A DNA stretch of 64,000 nt from Ornithinibacillus gellani (GTDB lineage: Bacteria > Bacillota > Bacilli > Bacillales > Amphibacillaceae). Shown piece by piece: positions 8,459 through 18,800 of the stretch; within the stretch, counting starts at the first letter, position 1; each line of letters starts with the position of its first letter. The stretch is taken from the NCBI RefSeq assembly GCF_003730295.1, contig NZ_QTSZ01000041.1, positions 124,001-188,000 on the forward strand, written 5' to 3'. A program made the translations under genes and the position numbers. The notes under the pieces are model-generated. The model worked only from the letters and a program-made list of their open reading frames with translations. It had not been told where the DNA came from and ran no database searches.

Positions 8459-8570
8459 TTCAACGAATCCCCTTTCCTTTTCCACTAGCATGTCACCAAT
8501 TATGTTTAAATATGTGAACATATCGTTCTATATCACTAATTTGCTGGAATTAAACCAATCACCTGCATCT

Positions 8571-8710
8571 GAACCGTTTAATTTTCCCTGAGTATCATCC
8601 AATTTTTTGACGGTTCAGCTGCTTTCGTTTAATTTCCATCGATTGATGAAGGATTTTTTGACGATTAAGACCGAACCGTTTTTCCCCCGATTATCATCCA
8701 ATTTTTCCAC
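8571..8710. repeat. 51-bp direct repeats, family C (three units)
   Basis: CCGTTTAATTTTCC-like cores start at 8574, 8625 and 8676, an exact 51-bp step. ATCATCCAATTTTT appears in units 1 and 3, and TTTTTTGACG in units 1 and 2. The segment TTTTTGACGGTTCAG, then nine bases, then TTTAATTT is found again at 20503-20534. The rest of the 8459-8742 gap shows no gene. Confidence 0.75.
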
Positions 8711-8742
8711 GAGTGCCTTCTATCTTTTAATCATGATGCGCC

Positions 8743-9981
8743 CTATGCCAGACTGCGCTCTTCTTGTTGGTTTGGTTCTTGTTTGTCAATAACTGCTGCT
8801 CCGACGATGTCGCCGACAACATTGGAGGCTGTACCACCCATGCCGATGATGGCGTCAACTCCAGCGATCAAGGCGACAATTTCCAATGGCAAACCGAACA
8901 TGCTTAAAACCGCGGAAAGTGTTACCAGACCTGCAGCTGGAACGCCGGCAGTACCGACAGATAGCAAGGTTCCAATTACGACGATGACTAGAAAGTCTGT
9001 AATCGATAAATTCAGTCCTGTAATATTTGCGGCAAATACGAGTGATACCCCCATCCGTAAAGCTCCGCCATCTGAATTAAAAATGGCTCCCAATGGCAAA
9101 GAAAAGTTTGCGGTCCGTTCCGATATCCCTGCCTTCTTGGCTGCGTCAATTGCAATCGGCAAGGAAGCCAAGCTACTGGATGTGAAGAAGGCCGTTGTAT
9201 ATGCTTCCTTCGTATCTCTAAAAAATGCCCGCACGGAATGTCCGGAAAGCTTGAGAAAGCCCGTGTACACAACTGCCCACAAAATAATCAATCCTAAATA
9301 AAATACACCCGTAAAGACAAGTAAGGATTGTAAGGTGTTCCAGCCTTGTGTTCCAAAGGTTGAGGCACTGATTGCAAAAACACCGATTGGCGCATAGAGT
9401 AATATTCCGCGTAAAATTCTATAAAACATTTCATTTAAAGCTGTAAAAAATCGATCCAACAGGGCACCGTATTCCTGCATCTTTTCTTCCTTGGAAAATA
9501 TCATTGTCGAAATCGCCATGCCGATGATGACCGCAACAAATAATATCGCCATCAAGTCGCCTGCTGAAAAAGCTGCAAATAAGTTTTCCGGAACAATTTG
9601 TAACAAAATATCGGATACATGGGGAATTTCCGGCTTGTCTACAGACACGTTTGGCAAGGTTAAATGCTGTCCGGGACTGAATCCCAATGCAAGCGCAACA
9701 CCAATTAATACAGCTGCTGCAGTTGTTGCAATATAATAAAGCATGAGCTTACCGCCCATTTTTCCAAGCTGAGATATGTTCATTTTATTAACCGCCAACA
9801 CAACGGTTAGAAAGATAACAGGGATAGCAATCAAGCTTAGTAAATGAATCAGCAATGTTCCTAACGGCGCCAATATATCTGCCTTTTCCCCAAAAAGGAG
9901 TGCCACAATGATTCCTAAGAAAAAACCGATTGACATTTTCAATACAAGGGAGCTATCCCGATAATGTTTCCATACATTCAT
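8743..9981 (-). CDS. Dicarboxylate/amino acid:cation symporter (DAACS family)
   Basis: 412-residue integral membrane symporter of the sodium:dicarboxylate (glutamate/aspartate/C4-dicarboxylate or related amino acid) family. Hydrophobic helices fill most of the protein. The serine-rich hairpin TSSSLASLPIAIDAAKK, the helix-breaking NSDGGALRMG (in place of the more usual NMDGTA) and the late VPAAGLVTL and GMGGTASNVVGD segments are typical. The NMDGT variation hints at altered ion or substrate use. A GAAGGAA ribosome site precedes ATG 9981. It is separated from mqo by a strong terminator. Confidence 0.92.
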   Translation of the reverse strand: MNVWKHYRDSSLVLKMSIGFFLGIIVALLFGEKADILAPLGTLLIHLLSLIAIPVIFLTVVLAVNKMNISQLGKMGGKLMLYYIATTAAAVLIGVALALGFSPGQHLTLPNVSVDKPEIPHVSDILLQIVPENLFAAFSAGDLMAILFVAVIIGMAISTMIFSKEEKMQEYGALLDRFFTALNEMFYRILRGILLYAPIGVFAISASTFGTQGWNTLQSLLVFTGVFYLGLIILWAVVYTGFLKLSGHSVRAFFRDTKEAYTTAFFTSSSLASLPIAIDAAKKAGISERTANFSLPLGAIFNSDGGALRMGVSLVFAANITGLNLSITDFLVIVVIGTLLSVGTAGVPAAGLVTLSAVLSMFGLPLEIVALIAGVDAIIGMGGTASNVVGDIVGAAVIDKQEPNQQEERSLA

Positions 9982-10053
9982 GTTTGTAATTCCTTCTTCC
10001 TATGAAAAATATAATCATCTCCATACCGCTTATCTTTTTATTATATCCTTTTC

Positions 10054-10100
10054 TAAAAATAAAAAGCATACATCTGCTTGATCACGTGCAGATGTATGCT
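10054..10100 (-). terminator. Terminator of mqo
   Basis: Perfect 13-bp stem AGCATACATCTGC / GCAGATGTATGCT with a 10-nt loop; read on the minus strand it is followed by TTTTTATTTT. Confidence 0.92.
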
Positions 10101-10110
10101 CGTCTATTTA

Positions 10111-11613
10111 TTAGGAGATGGTAGCCTTTTCCCGCTCCAGTCCAAGAACGACACCAGTGGATGCATGGATTTCGCGAATCATTTCCGGTTTTTCTAATAA
10201 TGAAATGCCATATGAAGGAATCATTTCTTTAATTTTCTCTTCCCATGCTGGCATTTGGTCAGGGAAGCAGCGTTGCAATACATCGAGCATTACATGGACT
10301 GCAATGGATGCACCTGGTGAAGCGCCAAGCAATGCCGAAACAGAACCATCAGCAGACGTAATGACTTCCGTACCGAATTGCAGCTTTCCTTTCCCTTCTG
10401 TATCCGAATCCTTAATAACTTGCACACGCTGGCCGGCAACTACAATATCCCAATCTGCTTCATTTGCATTGGGAACAAATTCACGTAATTCCTTAATCCG
10501 CTGTTCCTTGGAAAGCAGCAGCTGTTGGATTAAATACTTTGTCAATGGCATGTTTTTTGCTCCAGCTGCTAACATGGTCATGACATTATTTGGTTTAACA
10601 GAATTAATTAAATCCAAATTGGAGCCTGTTTTCAAAAACTTCGGCGAAAAGCCGGCAAATGGTCCAAATAGAAGTGACTCTTTTCCATCAATATAACGCG
10701 TATCCAAATGCGGTACAGACATAGGAGGTGCGCCAACCGCAGCCTTACCATATACCTTCGCATGATGCTGTGCAATGATATCAGGGTTATTACACACAAG
10801 GAATAAACCACTGACTGGGAAACCGCCAATGTGCTTACTTTCCGGAATACCCGTTTTTTGCAGTAAGGACAAAGCACCGCCACCAGCCCCAACAAAGATA
10901 TGGCTCGCAGTGTGGAATTCCAATCGATCGTCCTGATAATTGCGGACACGCACTTCCCACGCTTCATCTTCTGTACGTGTTAAATCCTCTACAGTTGCTT
11001 TATACTGAATCGTAACCCCATCTTGTTTCTTTAGGTTTTCGAGCAGCTTATTGGTCAGGTTACCAAAGTTTATATCTGTTCCGTTATCAATTTTCGTGGC
11101 GGCAATCGGCTCATCAGATTCGCGTCCATTCATAATGAGCGGAATCCACTTCGCCAACGTTTCCACATCATCAGCAAACTCCATACCCTCAAACAAAGGA
11201 TTATCTGAAAGTGCCTCAAATCTCTTTTTCAAGAAATTAACATTCGTTTCGCCCTGTACAAGACTCATATGTGGAACAGGCATAATGAATTCTTCTGGAT
11301 TTTCAATGCGCTTTTGATGAATTAAATAAGACCAAAATTGCTTAGAAATTTGAAACTGTTCGTTGATCCGCAATGCCTTGCTAACATCAATCGTGCCATC
11401 TGCATTCTCTGTCGTATAGTTCAATTCACAAAGTGCAGAATGACCGGTACCTGCATTATTCCATGCATTTGAGCTTTCCTGCCCCGCTTTTTCCAGCTTT
11501 TCAAAAATAGTAATATTCCATTCTGGAGCAAGCTCCTTTAATAACGTGGCCAAAGTAGCACTCATGATTCCGGCACCAATTAAAATAACGTCCGTTGAAG
11601 TGTTTTTATTCAT
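10111..11613 (-). CDS. mqo: Malate:quinone oxidoreductase
   Basis: FAD-dependent, membrane-associated enzyme oxidising L-malate to oxaloacetate and passing electrons to the quinone pool. 500 residues. N-terminal dinucleotide loop [17 protein letters not shown] at 9-25, then [32 protein letters not shown] in the middle, [12 protein letters not shown] and the C-terminal [20 protein letters not shown], all characteristic of Mqo. I choose ATG 11613 (MNKNTSTDV) because GAGGAAGGT stands just upstream; the open frame continues to 11676 but without support. It is monocistronic with its own terminator. Confidence 0.96.
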   Translation of the reverse strand: MNKNTSTDVILIGAGIMSATLATLLKELAPEWNITIFEKLEKAGQESSNAWNNAGTGHSALCELNYTTENADGTIDVSKALRINEQFQISKQFWSYLIHQKRIENPEEFIMPVPHMSLVQGETNVNFLKKRFEALSDNPLFEGMEFADDVETLAKWIPLIMNGRESDEPIAATKIDNGTDINFGNLTNKLLENLKKQDGVTIQYKATVEDLTRTEDEAWEVRVRNYQDDRLEFHTASHIFVGAGGGALSLLQKTGIPESKHIGGFPVSGLFLVCNNPDIIAQHHAKVYGKAAVGAPPMSVPHLDTRYIDGKESLLFGPFAGFSPKFLKTGSNLDLINSVKPNNVMTMLAAGAKNMPLTKYLIQQLLLSKEQRIKELREFVPNANEADWDIVVAGQRVQVIKDSDTEGKGKLQFGTEVITSADGSVSALLGASPGASIAVHVMLDVLQRCFPDQMPAWEEKIKEMIPSYGISLLEKPEMIREIHASTGVVLGLEREKATIS

Positions 11614-11809
11614 ATTAACCTTCCTCATACTATAAAATTTGCTGATTTTCTTGTCAGCTTTCCTCTTTACGCACAAAAAGCCAGGAAGACCTGGTTACTT
11701 CGCTTTCTAATATAAAAAACGATATTACTACTATTCTATCAAAAAATTGTAACATATTGTAGTTTATGTGACGTTTTATCATAAAAAAACCATCCAAATT
11801 TCACAGACG

Positions 11810-11838
11810 AAAAGCGCAGCATCCGCATGCTGCGCTCC
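11810..11838 (-). terminator. Terminator of the beta-propeller lipoprotein gene
   Basis: Perfect 10-bp stem AGCGCAGCAT / ATGCTGCGCT with a CCGC loop, followed on the minus strand by TTTCGTC. The T run is short. Confidence 0.75.
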
Positions 11839-11847
11839 ATCACATTC

Positions 11848-13200
11848 TTATTTTATGAAATAAATGATATCATCGTAAAACGCAGAGATATACGCTCCAT
11901 CTTGATGGCTATCCGCGGATATATATACACTTCCAGGTCCTGCTCCAACTTTTTCATCCAAGGCAATACTTTCCAACTGTTTGCCGGATTCCGGATCGAG
12001 TTTGATCACTTTGGTTGGTTCCTCTAATTCTTTATCCCGTTTTTCTGTCAAAAGATAAAGCGTATCATTCATCATATGAGCAGTATATAAATAATCTTCT
12101 TCCGGCAGGTTTACGGACCATATTTCCTCGCCCTGATCAAGGTCTGCTGCCCATATCGTCGATAAACCCGTGTCAAAATCTACATCCTGATAAACGACAG
12201 TAGACCCATGAAATGCCGGATATGGTGATGCAAAATCGGTAACGCCGCCTTCAAAAGCAAATTCAGAGATTTTATCCCCGGTTGCAGCATCATAACTCCA
12301 GATCACTTCCTGTCCCATGACATACAGCTTATCTTCAGATAGGAATGGCAGGGTATAACGATACTTTTCCGGACCTTCCACTGCCCAGGCTTGCTCCCCG
12401 GTTTCTTTATCCAGTGCAACGATCTCACTATCCTCATTCACGTAATAGAATAGATCATCCTTCTGTGCAAATTGAAATAATGCACCCTTTGTATTTACCG
12501 TAAACATATCTATATCCTTTTCCCAAATAGCCTTTCCGTCCTTCAGGCTATGCTTATGAAAGGTGAACGTATCGGAAAATAATAAATCATCCGGGTTAGA
12601 GCGGATTCCTGCCGCAAAGTAAATCGCGTCATCCAATACATATAGCTCACTCAGATCATTGTATTTATCCAAATTAATCCGGTATACAGATTTCCCTGTC
12701 TTTTTATCCAAGGCCTCAATATATGCAGTTTCACCCTCTGACGTTTCCGTATTGATTAACAAATAATCTTCTGTCAACACGACCGTTCTCCTAATCGGAT
12801 ACGGTAGTGCCTCACTTTGCCAAAGCTTCTTGCCATCTGTCGAATAAGCAACGGCTTCATCGTCTCTTGTAATGGTATAAACCGTGTCCCCATCTAGAAA
12901 GGCACGACTTTGCACATCCTCTTCTGTCTCCAGCTTTAGCCAATTTTCTTCCGGATAATCTTCGAGTGCAATTACTTCCGTATCATCTATCGTGCCAAGA
13001 AAGGTATCATCCGCGGCTTCAGATTCCCCGTCTGTTTCTTCCGCATCGACTGCTTTTTCATCTTCTACCCCTTGTGCGGAATCGACATCCTCCTCAGCAG
13101 CTGTTTGATTTTCCTTTTCTTTTTCATCTGCCCCATCTGAACAACCCGTCACGATAAAAAACGCAAGCCCCATGACGAGTATGAACCCTATTTTTTTCAT
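11848..13200 (-). CDS. PQQ-like beta-propeller lipoprotein
   Basis: 450-residue lipoprotein. Signal sequence MKKIGFILVMGLAFFIVTGC with lipobox VTGC (C20), then a very acidic linker (about 21-70), then repeated blades of the PQQ/quinoprotein type such as IEALDKKTGKSVYRI, IVALDKETGEQAWAV and WAADLDQGEEIWSV. Such extracytoplasmic propellers usually act as scaffolds rather than as PQQ enzymes. Start at 13200 is chosen for the lipoprotein signal and the GGGAGAG upstream; the open frame to 13275 would bury the signal. Function is unknown. Confidence 0.88.
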   Translation of the reverse strand: MKKIGFILVMGLAFFIVTGCSDGADEKEKENQTAAEEDVDSAQGVEDEKAVDAEETDGESEAADDTFLGTIDDTEVIALEDYPEENWLKLETEEDVQSRAFLDGDTVYTITRDDEAVAYSTDGKKLWQSEALPYPIRRTVVLTEDYLLINTETSEGETAYIEALDKKTGKSVYRINLDKYNDLSELYVLDDAIYFAAGIRSNPDDLLFSDTFTFHKHSLKDGKAIWEKDIDMFTVNTKGALFQFAQKDDLFYYVNEDSEIVALDKETGEQAWAVEGPEKYRYTLPFLSEDKLYVMGQEVIWSYDAATGDKISEFAFEGGVTDFASPYPAFHGSTVVYQDVDFDTGLSTIWAADLDQGEEIWSVNLPEEDYLYTAHMMNDTLYLLTEKRDKELEEPTKVIKLDPESGKQLESIALDEKVGAGPGSVYISADSHQDGAYISAFYDDIIYFIK

Positions 13201-13367
13201 GTTTGTTCTCTCCCTATGTGAATAATTCCACTTTTTAGCTTCGCATAATAGGGATAACGATACAAGACAAATCATTTTAATTTATCAGATTATCTGAAAA
13301 ATAATACAAACGACCTATTTCGACAAGAGATAACAACACAAGCGTTTTTACTATCTAATAATCACTT

Positions 13368-14543
13368 TTAGTTCAATGCCTGCTCTGAAATTATTTTAAA
13401 TCCTTCGATCATTGTGTCCTCTTCAACCTCGATTAATAGGCAGTTCTTTCCTCCATAGTTTACTTGTTTAATATACCTCAAATCCTGGGGACTAACGGAT
13501 ATATTAGCTACTTTGGTTTTGATTTTAATGGATTTGGAGTTGTAATTAGGAACAATATTGCTCGCCTTTAGTTCATATGACCCATCATCTATGACCGTTT
13601 TGAAGGCTTCCTCTACTTTTTCTGCATCAACGTCCTGTACACCACTCGCCTTTAGCACACGCTCTACATCACGATAATCCAATGTTGGCGACTGTGTATG
13701 CTCTTCTTCCTCCTCGTCCAGCATATGATGGATTTCCTCATAGACAGTAGCCAATGTATTCGTATCTACCGTATCGCCGGCTACTTCTTTTACAACTTCT
13801 TCAAAAACCGCCTTATCCTCTTCCGCTGTAATGATATCTTCCCCTTGTAATACCCGTTCAATGAAATCAAAATCTGGCTCATTGGCCTTACCCGCAGCAT
13901 ACAGTACATGATTCACATCTGCCCCAAAATCCGTAAATGCCGGATATAAAAATCCAGAGATGGGTGCTTTTAAGTTAATGATAGAATCTACCGAAATACT
14001 CGATTTGAATTCCCGCTCAATAAAATCAAAGACAAGAGACCTTTTTGGCTGCTCCGTCTTGTTCATGCTGCATAAAATAAACGGATTTGTGTACACTTCA
14101 TCCCGGTCGCTAATTTCCGATTCCTCGCTGTTACGCTTGGTCGGACGAAAGTATTCGCCACGAATAAAAGTCACGACGACATCCTTATCATACTGCTTCT
14201 CGCTGAACATTTTTTCAACGATATGCAGCATGTTTTCCTTCCATTCCCCTACATCCTGTGCACGCATTCCCTCATGCAGCATGGTACGGCTCGTATTGCC
14301 CTCCCCAGCTTGAAATCGCACCTGAAATAGTTTAACATCCGGCTTTCCGGTCAATACTTTTTTAAAATTGGTTAAAAATAACTCCTGCTGCTCCCGCTCC
14401 AGCATTTCAAATGGATGGCTTTCCTCATGGTAAATGTCACTGCTTTCCTGGCGTATATAAACATTGTAAATATCATGGATTTTTAATAAATCATTATCCA
14501 ATTTAAATTGCTTGCGAATCGCTGCAATATCTTTTTTATTCAT
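13368..14543 (-). CDS. DUF4317 domain-containing protein
   Basis: 391-residue soluble protein matching the Firmicutes DUF4317 family, which begins MNKKDIAAIRKQFKLDN and has the same length. No signal peptide or membrane segment. Composition is acidic with an EEEEEH patch in the middle. Function of the family is not established. It lies 25 bp after the pentapeptide-repeat gene on the same strand and is probably co-transcribed with it. Confidence 0.85.
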   Translation of the reverse strand: MNKKDIAAIRKQFKLDNDLLKIHDIYNVYIRQESSDIYHEESHPFEMLEREQQELFLTNFKKVLTGKPDVKLFQVRFQAGEGNTSRTMLHEGMRAQDVGEWKENMLHIVEKMFSEKQYDKDVVVTFIRGEYFRPTKRNSEESEISDRDEVYTNPFILCSMNKTEQPKRSLVFDFIEREFKSSISVDSIINLKAPISGFLYPAFTDFGADVNHVLYAAGKANEPDFDFIERVLQGEDIITAEEDKAVFEEVVKEVAGDTVDTNTLATVYEEIHHMLDEEEEEHTQSPTLDYRDVERVLKASGVQDVDAEKVEEAFKTVIDDGSYELKASNIVPNYNSKSIKIKTKVANISVSPQDLRYIKQVNYGGKNCLLIEVEEDTMIEGFKIISEQALN

Positions 14544-14568
14544 TACTGTTCCAGCTCCTTACTACCTA

Positions 14569-15207
14569 TTATTCTTTTATTTTCAATCCAAGCAATCTAG
14601 CAAAACCAATGGCCTGGTGGGTAGATACCGTACACCCCGCTAGATCCTCCATCGTAATATTTAATTTTTCAAATTGGCTATCACTGAGGTCCATTCCCTT
14701 TAGTGACGTACGGGCAAAGTTAGTTTCATTAATATGGCATTCCTTCAATTGCACCTTCTGCCAATGACATTCATAGAAATCACTATTTTCCAAGAAACAG
14801 CCATGAAACACAACCTGCTTGAGCCTGGCAAAGCCAAAAGAACTAAAATTCGCCAAACACGCATCGAAATGCACATTGCCCAATGTCGCATCGGCAAGGT
14901 TAATCCCCATCATCTTGCAGGATTGAAATGCAACCCGATGAATCATAGCCTCACTTAAATCCGTATTGGACAAATCACAATGATCGAAAATCACGTCTGC
15001 GAGCTCCGCATTCTGGAATGTAACATTTTCAAATGTCACCCGTCTAAAAACGAGCCCCTCCAAAATGGCCCGCTCTATATCCTGATTGGAAATCGTACAA
15101 TTTTCAATCACACCTCTATGTAAAACACGATCTTCAGGTATTTCAAAATCAATTTCCGGCATATTTTCAGCAATTCTCGGCTGCTGTACTTTCACATTCC
15201 CCGCCAT
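14569..15207 (-). CDS. Pentapeptide-repeat protein
   Basis: 212-residue protein with consecutive A(D/N)LXX-type pentapeptides from about 50 to 185 (for example VTFENVTFQNAELADVIFD, CDLSNTDLSEAMI, INLADATLGNVHF). Such repeats fold as a right-handed quadrilateral helix that can mimic DNA, as in Qnr/MfpA gyrase-protecting proteins, but a DNA-gyrase role here is only a possibility. ATG 15207 follows GAGGGAG with five bases of spacing. First gene of a likely two-gene unit with the DUF4317 gene. Confidence 0.82.
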   Translation of the reverse strand: MAGNVKVQQPRIAENMPEIDFEIPEDRVLHRGVIENCTISNQDIERAILEGLVFRRVTFENVTFQNAELADVIFDHCDLSNTDLSEAMIHRVAFQSCKMMGINLADATLGNVHFDACLANFSSFGFARLKQVVFHGCFLENSDFYECHWQKVQLKECHINETNFARTSLKGMDLSDSQFEKLNITMEDLAGCTVSTHQAIGFARLLGLKIKE

Positions 15208-15340
15208 CGCAGCTCCCTCATTTCTATTAAAAAATATAAACTAGGTGCTACGCCATTATACAATACAACCACATGTTTTTATAGTTCCCCGAAGCCGCTC
15301 ATACATGATATAGCCCTCAGCTGAAGGGAAACGTAGGAGA

Positions 15341-15760
15341 ATTCACTTGTACGCTATTCGTGTGAAAAAATCAATCTCCCAATACAGGAAATTTCACTCG
15401 CACGCCTTCCGAGTGAAAAAACCCAACCTATAACGCCAAAAATTTTACTCGCGCTCCTCCCCAGTGAAATAATCCAATCCATAACACCAAAAACTTCACT
15501 CGCGCCCTTTTCGAGTAAAATAATCCAACCTAAACCACTCAAAATTCAACTCGAACACCTTCTGAGTGAAATAATCCAAACCACAACACCAAAAACTTTA
15601 CTCGCGCTCCCTCCGAGTGAAATAATCCAATCCACAATACCAAAAACTTCACTCGCGCCCTTTTCGAGTAAAATAATCCAACCTAAACCACTCAAATTTC
15701 AACTCGAACACCTTCTGAGTGAAAAATCCCAGCCCACACGACACTAAACTCCACTCGAGC
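15341..15760. repeat. 51-bp tandem array, family A (nine units)
   Basis: The ACTCG (or ACTTG, ACTCGAA) core occurs at 15345, 15396, 15447, 15498, 15549, 15600, 15651, 15702 and 15753, always 51 bp apart. Most units read TTCACTCGCGC-7 bp-GAGTGAAATAATCC, so each contains a short palindrome TTCACTCG/CGAGTGAA. The pair of units at 15498-15599 recurs almost unchanged at 15651-15752, a 153-bp higher-order copy. A minus-strand frame of 17-residue units is open across part of the array but lacks a ribosome site. The rest of the 15208-15340 gap shows nothing clear. Confidence 0.92.
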
Positions 15761-15769
15761 GCCATTAGC

Positions 15770-15812
15770 GCAACAAAAACAGGCATCCCCTTTTCGGAGA
15801 TGCCTGTTTGTC
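15770..15812 (-). terminator. Terminator of protease A
   Basis: AAACAGGCATC (15777-15787) pairs with GATGCCTGTTT (15799-15809); on the minus strand the stem is followed by TTGTTG-type sequence. Confidence 0.88.
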
Positions 15813-15828
15813 TAGCGTATCCTCAGCA

Positions 15829-18800
15829 TTATTCCATTGGTTCTAGACCGACTGCTTTCAAGAAGTCATTCAACCCTTTTGGACCTAATTTTTCCATTGG
15901 TGCTTTCTTCACACCTTCACCAACTTTTAAGAAATTCTTTTCGATGTAGCGAATGTCAGTTTCATCCACAATCCCATCAAGATTAATATCGGTGTTCGGA
16001 TGGTCCTTACCGTATTGGGCAACAACTCGCATGACATCATGAATATCAATAACGCCATCTCCATTCACATCACCAGCAGGACTCGGCACTAAATCCACCC
16101 AAAATTCTTCACCAATAAATTCGTCTTTATAATCATAGCCTGGCTGAACAGTTGTTTGCGTATTAATATGCCCAGGTAATTCGAAATAGATGGTAAACTC
16201 TTTTTCTGATGCAGGCATACCGTATAAGAGATACTCACCGTATTCATTTACTTCAGCTGTATATTTCTTACCATTGCTGGCTTCTGCGTATACCTTGAAC
16301 CCTGCATTCTCATAATCCATTATTTCTAAGAACCCATCATCGTGGATAAATGCTTCTGCGCCAATGAACCCAGAAAGGATTGAGTGTTTAGGAATCACTT
16401 CCATCGCCTGCTCTAGGAAAATAGGTATATCAACTGGCTCTGTTCCACCAAGCTGCTCATACGAGAATGTTTCAATACCTAGTGCAGTTGCACCATCGAA
16501 ATATTCATCACTCGTTAACTTAAATGTTACGTCCAGGAAAGCACTATCTCCCGTAAAGCCTTTAAAATCATCGTTTCCTTCTAAAGATGCACCAACATGC
16601 AGCATATCAAACCAGTCCGTTTCATCAATCACAGGCTCATCCAGCTTCACCTGGATACCATTTTCATCTGCATAACGTTGGAATGCTTCATTTACCTGAA
16701 CATCTTCTAGGGTAAATAAAGTTTTATCAAATTCAACATCAAACGTTCCAGATAATAACGCTTCAACATCTTTTAACTGGAGCGTCATGGTAAAGCTATC
16801 ATTTAGATAGATTTTTTCCTTATCATAGCGTTGTACCCCATAGGAGCTGCCTTCTTTTACAAAAGTATATCTCGTAAATGCTCTAGTATCCGCATTGGTT
16901 GCCAAATCCACTGGTTGCAAATCTACTTCAACCGGACCAGCTTCCAATTCCTCCGGCAGCACACCAAGGCTCATTTTACCGTCCGGTGCAACACCAAGTG
17001 CATTTGGGAAGAGATTATTTTGATAAAAAGTTACAAAATTACTTGACTGATCGTATTCATAACCTTTTTCATTCAACACATCAATCGTGTCATCATATAC
17101 ATTTGTATGGATCCAAAAGGCCTCTTGTCCATGTTCCTCTGTAAACATTGACTCATTCACTTCAATAATTCCCGGCTCATAATCAAGGAATGTCAACTCA
17201 GGTGGTGTATTATCTACAATCACATCTGTATCTATCGTGAATTCTTCCCCCGATTCATCTATACCTAATAATTCAAAAATGTAGTCTCCTTCTGGTAAAC
17301 GCGTCAATTTCTCTTCAATTGGCTGTTCCGGATCTCCGGTAAACCGTTGAGCATTACCTAGAAAAGCTTTTGATACAACGTATTCCGTATCTGGTTCCAA
17401 ATCCTTTAATGCCCCAACAATTCCAATTGGCTCACTTGTTTTTGGATCCTTAATAACAATATAAACCAAGTCCATTGGGCTTTTTAGATTCACTTTCATA
17501 CTAAGAAATGGAATCAGAAATGGGTGATAAGACCATCTGTTTGGAACAGCAGGTCGATCAAGCTCTAGGTAATCGAATCCTTTAGATGATATGCGGATTG
17601 CGAATGGTACTTGATAACTTTCCCCTGCATCATCTAAAATTCGCAGATACCCTTCATAAAATCCATGTGCCGCATGATCTGGGACGGTCATCTCCGCATC
17701 AACTTCAACCTTTTCACCGCCTGATACGGTAATTGTATCTGGGATATTTAACACGACTCCATTTGCTTCTGCATCCTTACGATTACCTTCATTTGCTTGT
17801 AAAAAGTCTACTTCAATCGTATAGGACTTCTCTTCTGAGGTTTGATTTGCTATAGTCAATTTTTTCGTGCTTTCGATTGATTCACCCTCATTTATATAGA
17901 AACTACCAAACCGAATAGATCCCGTCTCATGGTCCATTTTGATTATTTCGTTGTTTTCTTCCACCATTTTAACGGTATCAACTGCGGTAATAGCTGTTTC
18001 AGCATATACAGCATCATATACATTAATACGACCTGCACCAGCCTCGTATACAGAATAATCCTCTTTGAGATCAACTGCTGTATTCATCAACGCAGCTTTT
18101 ACTTGAAAAGGAGTATACTCCGGATGTTCCTGCAAAATTAACGCAGCAGAACCCGCAACGTGTGGCGCCGCCATCGAAGTACCCTGAATTCTTGCATAAG
18201 CATTATCATAGCTTTGATTGGTCGGATCGTTTACAAAAGCTGGGTAGGTTGAGAAAATCGCTACACCAGGAGCAACCACATCCGGCTTTATATCATAGCT
18301 TCCAGCAACAGGGCCTCGTGAACTAAAATCAGCCAGGTAATCGCCTTCGGATTGTGTATCACTTAATTCACCAAATGTAAATGGTGTATTCTCTTTGGCC
18401 GCTTCTACGAGTTTCTCCCCGTCTTCTTTAGATACACGGAAAGATTTTGGAAAAGAAGTGCTTTCTCCAACATAATATGGAATCTGACCTGCTTCATTAT
18501 TAAATACAATAACTGCCTCGGCACCCGCGTTATACGCATGGATTAACTTATCATTGAAGGAAAGTTCCCCTCTCTCAACCAAAGCAATTTTACCTGTCAA
18601 ATCCTTGCCTATATAATCATCCCCATCCCCATAGCCAACATATTCCAATGGGTAGGATTGTCCCTTTAGACCTTCTAATTTATCCGAAAAATTCTTTGCC
18701 AATAATTGTACATCAGCATAAGCAGTTTCACCTGTTGTTGCGGTGAACACTGGAATAGTTTGTGCAGCATCACTTGCGCCGACAGAAATTGCGAAAGCCG

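Noticed and set aside
15354-15542. Minus-strand frame with 17-residue repeats in array A
   Set aside because: No ribosome site, not open across the full array, and explained by the 51-bp period.
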